Positions 1-8,546 of a stretch of 27,346 nucleotides of DNA are shown here, piece by piece. How positions within the stretch are numbered: the first letter of the stretch is position 1; each line of letters starts with the position of its first letter. The notes beneath the pieces were generated by a model that was not told where the DNA came from, made no database searches, and worked only from the letters and a program-made list of their open reading frames with translations. The DNA is from Pelagibacteraceae bacterium (lineage in GTDB: Bacteria > Pseudomonadota > Alphaproteobacteria > Pelagibacterales > Pelagibacteraceae), in assembly GCA_002684895.1 (NCBI GenBank), contig NYVZ01000007.1:21442-48787 (forward strand), read 5' to 3'. A program made the position numbers and the translations under genes.

Positions 1-580
1 AGCGAAGTTATTGATCTTAAAGCTAATGATTTTATTAGTTATGCAGGACCTTTTTTAAAAAAAATTAATGACATAACAGGTGAGGCAGTTCATCTTGCAT
101 CTTTTGAGGGCACAAAGTTAATTACCTTAAGTATGCTAGAATCTACACATCCAGTGAGAGTAGATCATGGTTTTTTTAAATAAGGACAACGCATTTCATG
201 CTACAGCGTCTGGAAAGGCAATGCTAGCTTTCATGACAGAAGCAAGTCAAAAGAAAATTCTAAAAGGTAGGTTAGAAAAATTCACTAATCATACCATTAA
301 TAATTTAGAACAACTATCATTTGAGCTGGATAAAATTAATAAAAATGGTTTTGCGACTGACGATGAGGAGTTTCAACCAGGAGTTTTTTGCGTTGGATTC
401 CCTATATTTGACAATCAGCAAAAACCTTTTGCCTCAATAAGTTGCTCATCTCCAAAATTTAAAATAATAAATGATAAAAAATATTTAGATAAAATTAAAA
501 GTTCTGTAAAATTTTCTGCTATTGAAATAGGGAAATACTTCAAAAAAACAAACAACAAAGGAGACAAACATGCCGCGTGA
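1..580 (+). pseudogene. IclR-family transcriptional regulator, C-terminal part, frame broken
   Basis: This is the effector-binding half of an IclR-type repressor/activator; the N-terminal helix-turn-helix lies upstream of the window. Bases 1-183 in frame 1 encode an IclR-like stretch (ITGEAVHLASFEG, then STHPVRVDHGFF) and then hit TAA. The rest of the domain continues in frame 2 from about base 170 (NKDNAFHATASGKAML, then GFATDDEEFQPGVFCVGFPIF) to TGA at 578-580. The two halves join into one normal IclR domain if one T is removed from the T7 run at 171-177. The break may be a real mutation, a homopolymer sequencing error or, less likely, recoding. An ATG at 167 could start the downstream piece alone, but that piece would lack DNA binding. 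The end overlaps the next gene by 11 bases, so this is probably the local regulator of the catabolic run downstream. Confidence 0.8.
558..563 (+). promoter_or_regulatory. Ribosome binding site of the alcohol dehydrogenase
   Basis: AAGGAG lies 6 bases before the ATG at 570, inside the 3' end of the IclR gene. It supports 570 as the start, in preference to the internal ATGs at 588 and 591. Confidence 0.6.
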
Positions 581-1703
581 GAATGACATGATGGGTCATA
601 ACCAAAAGTTTGAGATACCAAAGGAAATGGGTGCTTGGGTTTTAAATGATCCAAACAACATAACAATTAAAAAAAAACCTGTGCCAGAACCTAAAGAAGG
701 CGAGTGCCTTTTAAAAATTGACGCTGTTGCAATTTGCGCAACTGATTTAGAGATAATGTCTCATGGTTTACCAGCTATGATTAATGGTGAATTGCCATTT
801 AATAAAGATTTTACATTTGGTCACGAGGCAATGGGTACCGTTGTGAAATTGGGTGAGGGTGTTCACGAATTTAAACCTGGTGATAGAGTTTGTGTAGAAA
901 TTCATGCTGGATGCGGCAGATGTGAGATGTGTAGAAAAGGTTGGTATACTTCTTGTTTGAATTATAGTTATACAGACAGAGGTCACAAAGCTAACGGGTT
1001 TACAACAGATGGTGCTTTTGCTGAATATATGACTAATAGAACGCAAACACTCGTTAAGGTTCCAGACGGAATGTCTGACGAGGAAGCGACCCTATGTGTT
1101 ACAGCTGGAACAAGTATGTACACATTAGATGTTATGGGCGGTTTGTATGCTGGTCAAACTATTGTCATTACAGGACCAGGTCCAATAGGCCTATGTGCAG
1201 TTGGTGTAGCTAATGCTCTCGGAGCAGAAGTTATTTTAACAGGTACTAGAGATAATAGATTGGAAATTGGAAAAAAACTAGGAGCAGCACATGTTATAAA
1301 CGTAAGAAATGAAGATGCTGTAAAAAAAGTAAGAGAGCTTACTGGCGGTATTGGTGCTCACTACGTTCTTGAATGCTCAGGAGCAGAAAATGCGATCAAT
1401 GATGCCGCATCAATGATCAGAAGAGGTGGTAAAATTGGCTTAGCTGCTTTTCCGTCTAAACCTGTAACTGTTGATATTGCTAACCTAGTAAGAAATAATG
1501 CTTATATTTTTGCAACTAGAGGAGAAGGAAAATCTGCTTGTCACCGTGCAATGGCATTAATGGAAAAAAAACGTTTTGATGCAAAATTAATTCATACACA
1601 TACTTTCCGGATGAAAGAATTGGAGACTGGTTTAAAATATACAAGAGAGAGAATTGAAGATGCAATTAAGGTTGTTGTAAGAAACGACAAGAAATTGGCT
1701 TAA
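570..1703 (+). CDS. Zinc-dependent alcohol dehydrogenase (MDR superfamily)
   Basis: A cytoplasmic NAD(P)-dependent dehydrogenase that oxidises a secondary alcohol or polyol, of the sorbitol/threonine dehydrogenase type. Catalytic-zinc residues are visible as C56 (AICATDLE) and H85-E86 (FGHEAMG). The structural zinc loop has cysteines at about 115, 118, 121 and 129 (CGRCEMC...C). The Rossmann fold carries GPGPIG at 202-207. The length of 377 residues is somewhat above the usual 340-360 because of an N-terminal extension of about 20 residues. The start overlaps the IclR tail by 11 bases and has a good Shine-Dalgarno sequence. The molybdenum hydroxylase genes follow after 6 bases, so both probably act on the same compound. 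The substrate cannot be read from the sequence. Confidence 0.9.
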   Translation: MPRENDMMGHNQKFEIPKEMGAWVLNDPNNITIKKKPVPEPKEGECLLKIDAVAICATDLEIMSHGLPAMINGELPFNKDFTFGHEAMGTVVKLGEGVHEFKPGDRVCVEIHAGCGRCEMCRKGWYTSCLNYSYTDRGHKANGFTTDGAFAEYMTNRTQTLVKVPDGMSDEEATLCVTAGTSMYTLDVMGGLYAGQTIVITGPGPIGLCAVGVANALGAEVILTGTRDNRLEIGKKLGAAHVINVRNEDAVKKVRELTGGIGAHYVLECSGAENAINDAASMIRRGGKIGLAAFPSKPVTVDIANLVRNNAYIFATRGEGKSACHRAMALMEKKRFDAKLIHTHTFRMKELETGLKYTRERIEDAIKVVVRNDKKLA

Positions 1704-1709
1704 TCATTT

Positions 1710-2639
1710 ATGCTTAGATACGACAATTATTTTATACCAAAAACTCTAAAAGAGTACTTTGAGTTAACTACTAAAGTTAAAGATTGTCGTATTGTAGCTG
1801 GATGTACAGATATTCTTCCTTGGGCAAGAGAAGGAAGAGGAGGTGAAGTATTTTTAAAAAATGTAGTAGATGTAAGTCGAATTAAAGAGTTAAATGTTTT
1901 TAATTTCGGAACAAAAAAAATTCTGCTTGGTGCCGCAACAAATTATCAAAAGTTATTTTTAGATAAAAAAATAAGAAAAAGCCTAAAGGTACTCCCTCAA
2001 GTCTCAGTTTGGTTTGCAGATGACCAAATTAGAGAACTTGCGACTTTAGGAGGTAATATTGTTAATGCTTCTCCAGCAGGCGACGGTATGCCAGCACTTT
2101 TAACATTAAACACCAATGTTACAATTGCAAAATTTAAAAACAAAAAAATTATAAAAGAAAAAATGCCTTTAGAAAAGTTCGTTAGAGGTAGAAATAAAGT
2201 TGCTTTAAAAAATAATGATATTTTGGTCAATTTTGAGGTTGAAAATACAGACGGATATGGAGCGTGTTTTGAAAAAGTTGGACACAGGAGATCTTTAGTT
2301 ATTTCAACTGTTTGCGTTTCGTCACTTGTCAAATTAAACAATAATAAATTTCAAGATATAAGAGTTGCTGTAGGCGGAGTTTGTGAAGTACCAACCAGAT
2401 TATCTAAAACAGAAAAATTTTTAAAAGGAAAATCAATTGATGAAAATAATATTTATGCCGCATCAATGTTAGATTTAGATGTAATTAAATCAAGATCAAG
2501 AAGAGAATATAGAAAAGAAGTTCTACAAAATTTTATTATACGTTCAATTTTGAAATCCTTAGGAAAAAATAATGTCGAAGAAACAATACAGAGGTTTGAC
2601 AACAAAGTGAAATCACAAATGGAGAGTACCTATGTCTAA
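1710..2639 (+). CDS. Molybdenum hydroxylase FAD-binding (medium) subunit
   Basis: FAD subunit of a xanthine dehydrogenase/CO dehydrogenase-family enzyme (CoxM type), passing electrons from the iron-sulfur domain to an acceptor. The PCMH-type FAD fold shows AGCTDILPW near residue 30 (family form AGGTDL) and TLGGNIVNASPAGD near residues 112-125, both contacting FAD. The CO_deh_flav_C-like region follows (VGGVCEVPTRL). The length of 309 residues is slightly above the usual 270-300. It ends inside the next gene with an 8-base overlap, which suggests coupled translation of the enzyme subunits. No clear Shine-Dalgarno sequence precedes the start. The subunit order FAD, then Fe-S plus Mo, is common in this family. 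Confidence 0.9.
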   Translation: MLRYDNYFIPKTLKEYFELTTKVKDCRIVAGCTDILPWAREGRGGEVFLKNVVDVSRIKELNVFNFGTKKILLGAATNYQKLFLDKKIRKSLKVLPQVSVWFADDQIRELATLGGNIVNASPAGDGMPALLTLNTNVTIAKFKNKKIIKEKMPLEKFVRGRNKVALKNNDILVNFEVENTDGYGACFEKVGHRRSLVISTVCVSSLVKLNNNKFQDIRVAVGGVCEVPTRLSKTEKFLKGKSIDENNIYAASMLDLDVIKSRSRREYRKEVLQNFIIRSILKSLGKNNVEETIQRFDNKVKSQMESTYV

Positions 2640-4509
2640 TTATGATATAAAATTAACCGTTAACGGAGAAAAAATAAAAAAAACAACACAATCTCATTAT
2701 CGTTTACTAGATTTTTTAAGAGAAGACTTAGATCTTACTGGAACCAAAGAAGGATGTGGAGCAGGTGAATGTGGAACTTGCTCTGTATTCATAAATGGTA
2801 AATTAGTTAAAAGTTGTTTGGTACCAGTAGCAAAAGTAGATGGTGCTAAGATTGATACAGTTGAAGGATTAGGAAATCCAGAAAAAATGTCTGAATTACA
2901 AAAAGCATTTTGTGCCACAGGAGCTAGTCAGTGCGGTTTTTGTATACCTGGAATGGTAATGGCTGCTACATCAACTTTAAGAAATAACCCTAAGGCGAAT
3001 TTAGAACAAATTAAAGAAGAGATGGGTGGAAATATTTGTAGGTGCACGGGATATCAAAAAATATTTGATGCAGTAGAAATGGCAAGAGATGTTATTAACA
3101 AAGAAAAGCCAGAAAAGGTTTTTGATGAGTACGAAAAACCTAAAAATTCTTTTATTGGTGCCAATGTTAAAAGAATTGATGCGCCGAGTAAAGTAACCGG
3201 CAGATTAAAATACGCAGCAGATATGAAAATGCCTAACATGTTGCACATGCAAGTTTTAAGAAGCGACAGGCCTCATGCAAAAATTTTAAATCTTGATTTA
3301 TCAAAAGCAAAAAAATTTGAGGGCGTTAGAGGTATAGTGACTTGTCAAGACGTTCCAGGTATTGATAATTTTGGAGTGTTTATTGAAGATCAGCCTGTAT
3401 TGGCAAAAGATAAAGTGAGATATGTTGGTGAAGCTATAGTTGCGGTAGCAGCAGATACCGTTGAACAAGCACGTGACGCCATAAACGCGATCAAAATAAA
3501 ATATAAAGATCTTCCCGCTTTGTATGATCCAGAGGAATCCTTAAAAGATAAAATTATTCTTCACGAACACTATAAAACCAATTTAGTAAAACACATACCT
3601 ATAAGAAAAGGAAATACGAAAGAAGCTTTGGAAAAAGCAGACATTATTATTGAGGATGAATTCTCTACGCAGCCTGTAGAACATGCTTATTTAGAACCAA
3701 TGGCAGGTGTATCATATGTTGACCAAGATGGAGTGTTAACCATTGTTTCTCCAAGCCAAAATATTACGCACCACAGGCATATGATGGCTAAGATTATGAA
3801 TCTTCCAATACATAAAGTGCGTTTCATAATGTCACCAGTTGGTGGAGGCTTTGGAGGAAAAGAAGATATGATTTACCAAGGTATGTTGGCTTTATTGGCA
3901 ACTAAAACTAGACACCCAATAAAATATGTCATGACCAGGGAGGAAGATATTGTTTCAACAGCTAAAAGACACCCAAGTCGTACAAAATATAAAATGGGGT
4001 TAACCAAAGAAGGAAGAATTCTTGCTGCAGAAATCAGCATGTTAGCTGATGGAGGTGCGTATGGCTGTTCTACTGAAGGTGTTATGAGAAAAGCTGCGAT
4101 CTTAGGTGCTGGTCCTTATAATATTGAAAATTTAAAAATGGATACAAGAGGAGTTTATACAAACAATACTCCGAGTGGTGCTTTTAGAAGCTTTGGAGCA
4201 TTACAGACAGAATTTGCTACTGAATCTATGTTGGATATTGCTGCAGAAAAATTACAAATAGATCCTTTTGAAATAAGACGCATTAATGCTTTTGTAAAAG
4301 GTAATTTTACACATACAAAACAAGAGTTAAATTCTGCTAGCATAAATACAGTTCTTAATGAATTAGAAACTTTGTCAAAGTGGGAGCAAGGTTCACCGCA
4401 TTCAAGAGGTAATAGTAGAAAAGATACATTCAGTGAGGATAATCGAGACGCTTGTGAATTGGGAGCAAGATTAAAAACAAACGGTAACGGCAAGAGAGTA
4501 ACAAAATGA
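2632..4509 (+). CDS. Molybdenum hydroxylase: [2Fe-2S] domain fused to N-terminal half of Mo subunit
   Basis: Residues 1-155 form a complete CoxS-type iron-sulfur unit: plant-type cluster cysteines at about 42, 47, 50 and 62 (GCGAGECGTC) and the second cluster at 101, 104, 136 and 138 (CGFC, CRC). From about residue 170 comes the aldehyde-oxidase/xanthine-dehydrogenase hammerhead domain (RIDAPSKVTGRLKYAADM), then the first molybdopterin-binding domain with GGGFGGKED at 404-412 and AFRSFGA near 516. The chain stops at 625 residues after a hydrophilic linker of about 40 residues, exactly where the second Mo-binding domain should begin. That domain is the next gene, overlapping by 4 bases (ATGA). 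Fused Fe-S/Mo proteins of about 950 residues exist; here the same chain is divided in two. The reaction is hydroxylation of a heteroaromatic ring or oxidation of an aldehyde; the substrate is unknown. Confidence 0.9.
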   Translation: MSNYDIKLTVNGEKIKKTTQSHYRLLDFLREDLDLTGTKEGCGAGECGTCSVFINGKLVKSCLVPVAKVDGAKIDTVEGLGNPEKMSELQKAFCATGASQCGFCIPGMVMAATSTLRNNPKANLEQIKEEMGGNICRCTGYQKIFDAVEMARDVINKEKPEKVFDEYEKPKNSFIGANVKRIDAPSKVTGRLKYAADMKMPNMLHMQVLRSDRPHAKILNLDLSKAKKFEGVRGIVTCQDVPGIDNFGVFIEDQPVLAKDKVRYVGEAIVAVAADTVEQARDAINAIKIKYKDLPALYDPEESLKDKIILHEHYKTNLVKHIPIRKGNTKEALEKADIIIEDEFSTQPVEHAYLEPMAGVSYVDQDGVLTIVSPSQNITHHRHMMAKIMNLPIHKVRFIMSPVGGGFGGKEDMIYQGMLALLATKTRHPIKYVMTREEDIVSTAKRHPSRTKYKMGLTKEGRILAAEISMLADGGAYGCSTEGVMRKAAILGAGPYNIENLKMDTRGVYTNNTPSGAFRSFGALQTEFATESMLDIAAEKLQIDPFEIRRINAFVKGNFTHTKQELNSASINTVLNELETLSKWEQGSPHSRGNSRKDTFSEDNRDACELGARLKTNGNGKRVTK

Positions 4510-5522
4510 GTTTAACAAAAAAAAGAGGCAGAGGCATTGCAGCTGCTTGGTATGGAATTGCGAGAACCGCTGCAATGGATCAAGCAGGTGCATGGGCAGA
4601 GATAGATGATGGTGGTTCAGCAAAAATATCAACCGGTGTTACAGAAATTGGAGAAGGGATTTTAACTGTATTAGCACAGGTAGCTGCTGATGAACTTGGT
4701 GTAAAACCAGAAAATGTAATGATTGGTGAAAACGATACATCAAGAAGTCCAGAAGCTGCTCATGCTGGAGCAACAAGACAAACCTATATGATTGGAAATG
4801 CAGTAGCACTAGCATGTCGTGGCGCAAGACAAAAGTTGTTTGATGTAATGGCTAAAGAATGGAAGGTCGATGCCAAATCTATTCAAGCACATGATGGAGA
4901 AATATGGAGCGAAGGTACAAATTATAAAATGACGATGAGTGAATCAATCCATATTTGTAAAAAAAAATACGGAGTAATTCCAGTCGCCGGTGAAAATTAT
5001 ACTTCTCATCACACAGGTTTAGACCCAGTGGATGGTTCGGGACGTCCTTGGCAAGCTTATGTATTTGGAGGTCAAGTCGCAGAAGTAGAAGTGGATACTG
5101 CAACAGGCGAAGTTCAATTACTTGGAATTTGGGCATGTCACGATGTTGGAAAAGCTATTAATCCCAAAGGCGTCGAAGGTCAAATTGAGGGCGGGGTTGT
5201 TCAAGCAGTAGGACAAGCATTAATGGAAAATTATGAATTAGAGAATGGAAGAACTAAATCAGGAAGTTTTGCAAAATATATTTTGCCAACCGCTTTAGAT
5301 GTTCCAAAAGTTACGTCAAAAATTGTTGAGGATCCAGATCCTCTCAGTCCTTTAGGAGCCAAAGGAATTGGTGAGCCTGCAATGGTTCCAACTTCTCCAG
5401 CAATCATGAATGCAATTTATGATGCTATTGGAGTAAGAGTGAAATCATTACCAGCTACACCTGAAAAAATTTTAAAAGCTCTTAAAGAGAAAAAGCAAAA
5501 CGGAAGTCGTAAATTCAATTAA
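4506..5522 (+). CDS. Molybdenum hydroxylase: C-terminal half of Mo subunit
   Basis: Second molybdopterin-binding domain of the same hydroxylase, as a separate 338-residue protein. It begins at the usual domain junction (RGRGIAAAWYGIAR), continues with GVTEIGEGILTVLAQ, ACHDVGKAINPKGVEGQIEGG and ends with KGIGEPAMVPTSPAI. E290 in that last motif is the equivalent of the active-site base of the family. The start overlaps the stop of the preceding gene as ATGA, with GAGAG a few bases upstream, so ribosomes can re-initiate and make both halves together. Multiple stops in this frame upstream of 4506 exclude a simple single-base frameshift. The two polypeptides must assemble for activity, because the cofactor site needs both domains. 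Confidence 0.87.
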   Translation: MSLTKKRGRGIAAAWYGIARTAAMDQAGAWAEIDDGGSAKISTGVTEIGEGILTVLAQVAADELGVKPENVMIGENDTSRSPEAAHAGATRQTYMIGNAVALACRGARQKLFDVMAKEWKVDAKSIQAHDGEIWSEGTNYKMTMSESIHICKKKYGVIPVAGENYTSHHTGLDPVDGSGRPWQAYVFGGQVAEVEVDTATGEVQLLGIWACHDVGKAINPKGVEGQIEGGVVQAVGQALMENYELENGRTKSGSFAKYILPTALDVPKVTSKIVEDPDPLSPLGAKGIGEPAMVPTSPAIMNAIYDAIGVRVKSLPATPEKILKALKEKKQNGSRKFN

Positions 5523-5553
5523 TGATTAACTATTAATTGATTTGCACTAAACA

Positions 5554-5560
5554 GAAGGGG
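5554..5560 (+). promoter_or_regulatory. Ribosome binding site deciding the start of the TTT binding protein
   Basis: GAAGGGG ends 6 bases before the ATG at 5567. The longer reading frame from 5537 would put this site inside the gene and add ten hydrophilic residues ahead of the signal peptide, so 5567 is preferred. Confidence 0.6.
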
Positions 5561-5566
5561 AATAAA

Positions 5567-6544
5567 ATGAAACTAACAAAAAAAATCGTAGGCGCATTGG
5601 CTGCAATAACATTATTGTTTGCTGGAGCATCTACTAACTCTTTTGCAGGCAGCCATGCAAAGTTTCCAAGTAAGACAATCGAAATGACTGTTTTATTTGG
5701 TGGTACTGCAAAAAGTGTTGGACAACTTGTTGCTAAAGGTCTTGAAAAAGAGCTTGGCGGTACTGTTGTTCCAGTATCAAGACCTGGTGGCGGAGGAGCT
5801 GTAGGATATAAATATATCCAATCTCGACCTGCCTCTGGTTATGATATTGTCTGGAATTCTAATTCAGTGAGTACATCTCACCATAGAGGTAGAACTTCAT
5901 TTAATTATAAAGCATTCACTCCAATTGCAGCTATGTCAATTGAAGTGCCAGTTCTTGCTGTAAAATCAGGTACTTTTAGCTCTATAAAAGAATTAGCTGA
6001 TTATGCAAAAAAGAATCCTGGAAAGTTAAAAGTGGGTATTAGCGGTAAAGGTGCATTCACGCATTTGACATCTGCTATCATCTTTGACGCAATGGGCGCA
6101 AAAGTAAATTACATTCCATATGGAAAAGGTAAGGCGCCTGCTGAACTTTTAGCTGGAAGAATTGATGCTGCAGTTCAATGGCCTGGTCAATTTAGATCGT
6201 TTCACAAAGCCGGTCAGTTAAAAATGCTAGCTGTAACTAGTCAGGAAAGAATTGCTTCAGACTCTAGTATTCCTACAATGAAGGAGCTTGGTTACAAAAA
6301 AGTTGATGTAACAATGTGGAGAGGCTTGGCAGCAAAAAAAGGAACTCCTAAAGCGCAAATTAAAGCTTTAGAATCGGCTGCTGCAGCTTATGCAAATAGT
6401 TCAGCTTTCAAAGCTGCATCTAAAAAGATCGGATTTACAATTAATTACTTAAATTCAAAAGATTTTGGTAAACAGATTGCTAAAGATGATAAGAAAATCA
6501 AGAAACTAATGAAGGATCTTGGTTTAGCAAAAAAAGCTAAGTAA
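5567..6544 (+). CDS. TTT transporter substrate-binding protein (TctC/Bug family)
   Basis: Periplasmic binding protein of a tripartite tricarboxylate-type transporter, which captures organic acids and hands them to the membrane pair encoded downstream. Residues 1 to about 28 are a signal peptide (MKLTKKIVGALAAITLLFAG, then a likely cut after SFA). The mature part shows family features: PSKTIEMTVLFGGTAKSVGQ, PVSRPGGGGAVGYKYI near residues 75-90, GKLKVGISGKGAFTHL and NYIPYGKGKAPAELLAGRID. The 325-residue length is normal. The ligand cannot be predicted; members bind citrate, other carboxylates, aromatic acids or amides. It is followed after 8 bases by the TctB-like gene, and its position next to the oxidoreductase genes suggests it imports their substrate. 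Confidence 0.93.
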   Translation: MKLTKKIVGALAAITLLFAGASTNSFAGSHAKFPSKTIEMTVLFGGTAKSVGQLVAKGLEKELGGTVVPVSRPGGGGAVGYKYIQSRPASGYDIVWNSNSVSTSHHRGRTSFNYKAFTPIAAMSIEVPVLAVKSGTFSSIKELADYAKKNPGKLKVGISGKGAFTHLTSAIIFDAMGAKVNYIPYGKGKAPAELLAGRIDAAVQWPGQFRSFHKAGQLKMLAVTSQERIASDSSIPTMKELGYKKVDVTMWRGLAAKKGTPKAQIKALESAAAAYANSSAFKAASKKIGFTINYLNSKDFGKQIAKDDKKIKKLMKDLGLAKKAK

Positions 6545-6552
6545 TTTTTACT

Positions 6553-7020
6553 ATGAGAGAAAGCAAGTTCTATCTATTCCTTGGATTGGGTGTACTTGCT
6601 TTCTCAATCATTTGGACGCTATTAGTTTTTTTACAAATTGAAGGAGATATTGGTGAATATGCCAATACCCCCAGAACAATTCCATTTTTTCTTGGTATTT
6701 GTATGGGTGTATTAGGTTTAGTTTTTTTATATCAATATAGACAGGGTTATGTACCAAAAAATCAATCAAAGCCATTAATGGTAAATGAAATTAGGAATAT
6801 AGGAATATGCATTTTCCTCTTTATTTCCTACTCGTTTTTATTGAAATATTTTGGTTTTTTAATTTCAACACCAATTGTAATTTATTTTATAACAAGATTT
6901 TTATTAAGTGAAAAAAATTGGAAATTAAATTATGTTTTTCCAATTGCAATAACTGGGTTATTATATTTTCTTTTTATCATTTTATTAAAATCAACTTTAC
7001 CTAGAGGGCAAATCTTTTAA
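6553..7020 (+). CDS. TTT transporter small membrane subunit (TctB family)
   Basis: Small integral membrane subunit of the tripartite tricarboxylate transporter. It has 155 residues with four predicted transmembrane segments at about 7-28, 42-60, 82-102 and 125-147. The second loop carries the TctB-typical NTPRTIPFFLGI stretch. The gene lies between the binding-protein gene and the large membrane subunit, and its stop overlaps the next start as TAATG. Sequence conservation in TctB is low, so the call rests on size, topology and position as well as that motif. Confidence 0.88.
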   Translation: MRESKFYLFLGLGVLAFSIIWTLLVFLQIEGDIGEYANTPRTIPFFLGICMGVLGLVFLYQYRQGYVPKNQSKPLMVNEIRNIGICIFLFISYSFLLKYFGFLISTPIVIYFITRFLLSEKNWKLNYVFPIAITGLLYFLFIILLKSTLPRGQIF

Positions 7021-8546
7021 TGGAAAATTTAGGTATCGCACTTAATTTAGTTGGGACTTTCGAGGTAATGATAGCAATATCAATTGGAGCTTTTGCAGGC
7101 ATTGTTTTTGGAGCTATTCCTGGATTAACATATTCTATGGCCTTGGCTTTAATGCTACCGTTTACATTTACTATGGAACCCGTTACTGGAATTTCATTGT
7201 TACTTGCTACTTATATTGGTGGAATGACTGGTGGATCAATTTCAGCTATATTAATTGGCATACCAGGTACACCCTCAGCAGCAGCAACCGCGGCAGATGG
7301 ATATGCTATGACCAAAAGAGGCGACGCTAGTATTGCATTGGGGACTGCTGTGATTGTATCAACAATCGGAGGATTGATCAGTCTAATCATTATGATTTTG
7401 TTAGTGGATTTTATTTCAAAATTTGCCATTAAATTTGGTCCTGCAGAAATTTTCATGTTAGTAGTCTTTGGTTTTTCTACTATTTGCGGGCTATCAGAGC
7501 GAACATTATTTCGAGGACTGGTCGCAGGTGTTTTAGGTTTGATGCTAATGACAATTGGTACTGATGAAATCGAAGGTATTTCAAGATTTACATTTGGTAG
7601 TACTCAAATGTTACAGGGAGTTAATCTTTTGGTAGCTATGATTGGATTATTTGCAGTCCCTCATATTTTAGAAGTTTTTAACATGAGGTTGAATAAAGAA
7701 GATGCTGAAAATTATGATATTGGAACTGTAAAAACCAAATTACCAAGCTTTTCACTTTTGAAGAAATATTTTAACTTAATTTTGAGATGTGTTGGTCTAG
7801 GTACATCAATTGGTGCAATCCCAGGATCCGGAGGTCCTATAGCAGCTTTTTTAGCATACTCTCACGCAAAGAATTCTGAAAAATCTCAAGAGGAAAAAGA
7901 TAAGTATGGCAAAGGTTCTATTGGAGGTGTAGTTGCACCAGAAACAGCAAATAATGCTGTAACTGGTGGTGCAATGGTACCATTATTATCACTTGGTATA
8001 CCAGGAGATCCGGCTACAGCAATAATTTTAGGTGGTCTTTTGATTCACGGATTGTCACCAGGGCCAATGTTATTTATTGAAAATGCTCCGCAAGTTTATT
8101 CTATTTATCTAGCCATTCTAGTTGCTTACATAATTGTCTTTATATTCCAAGTTAATTTTATCAAGCACATAGTCAAGATTTTAAAAGTGAAACCACATCA
8201 TTTAGGAGTAGGAATATTAGTAATGGTAGTTGTGGGATCATACGCGATTAGAAATTCATTTTTAGACGTTAATGTGATGATTTTAATGGGTTTAATTGGA
8301 TATTTTTTTAATAGAATTCAATTACCTGTAACACCAATTGTGCTTGGAATGGTTTTGGGGAAAACTATAGAGACAGAGTACAGAACAGCAATGTCATTAT
8401 CAGCCGGTGACCCAACGATTTTTTTTAGCTCTATCGTTAGCTTGCTCTTTTTTGGATTAATAATATTAACTATATTTTTACAGGTAAGAAAGCGAGTAAT
8501 TGAAGTTAAAAAGCAAAAACAATTGAAGGAGCAATTGCAAACATGA
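7020..8546 (+). CDS. TTT transporter large membrane subunit (TctA family)
   Basis: Main permease subunit, importing the bound solute with ion symport across the inner membrane. The 508-residue length and about 11-12 hydrophobic segments are typical. The glycine-rich family signatures are clear: FGAIPGLTYSMALALMLPF near 30-48, YIGGMTGGSISAILIGIPG followed by TPSAAATAADGYAM near 63-95, and the inverted-repeat counterpart IGAIPGSGGPIAAFLAYSHA around 265-284 with VAPETANNAVTGGAMVPLL. It is joined to TctB by a 1-base overlap and to the ThDP enzyme by a 4-base overlap (ATGA), so the transporter and the enzymes probably share one mRNA. Confidence 0.95.
   Translation: MENLGIALNLVGTFEVMIAISIGAFAGIVFGAIPGLTYSMALALMLPFTFTMEPVTGISLLLATYIGGMTGGSISAILIGIPGTPSAAATAADGYAMTKRGDASIALGTAVIVSTIGGLISLIIMILLVDFISKFAIKFGPAEIFMLVVFGFSTICGLSERTLFRGLVAGVLGLMLMTIGTDEIEGISRFTFGSTQMLQGVNLLVAMIGLFAVPHILEVFNMRLNKEDAENYDIGTVKTKLPSFSLLKKYFNLILRCVGLGTSIGAIPGSGGPIAAFLAYSHAKNSEKSQEEKDKYGKGSIGGVVAPETANNAVTGGAMVPLLSLGIPGDPATAIILGGLLIHGLSPGPMLFIENAPQVYSIYLAILVAYIIVFIFQVNFIKHIVKILKVKPHHLGVGILVMVVVGSYAIRNSFLDVNVMILMGLIGYFFNRIQLPVTPIVLGMVLGKTIETEYRTAMSLSAGDPTIFFSSIVSLLFFGLIILTIFLQVRKRVIEVKKQKQLKEQLQT

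Noticed and set aside
171..181. Programmed ribosomal frameshift at the T7A3 run in the IclR gene
   Set aside because: The required shift is +1 (or -2), not the common -1 at a slippery heptamer, and no stimulatory structure was noticed. Mutation or sequencing error is simpler.
768..1046. Leftward open frame of 92 codons opposite the alcohol dehydrogenase
   Set aside because: It lies wholly inside a well-supported gene on the other strand, has no recognisable motif and no ribosome site. The same holds for the other antisense frames in the window.
5537..5566. Upstream start of the TTT binding protein
   Set aside because: It would place ten hydrophilic residues before a standard signal peptide and bury the Shine-Dalgarno sequence in the coding region.
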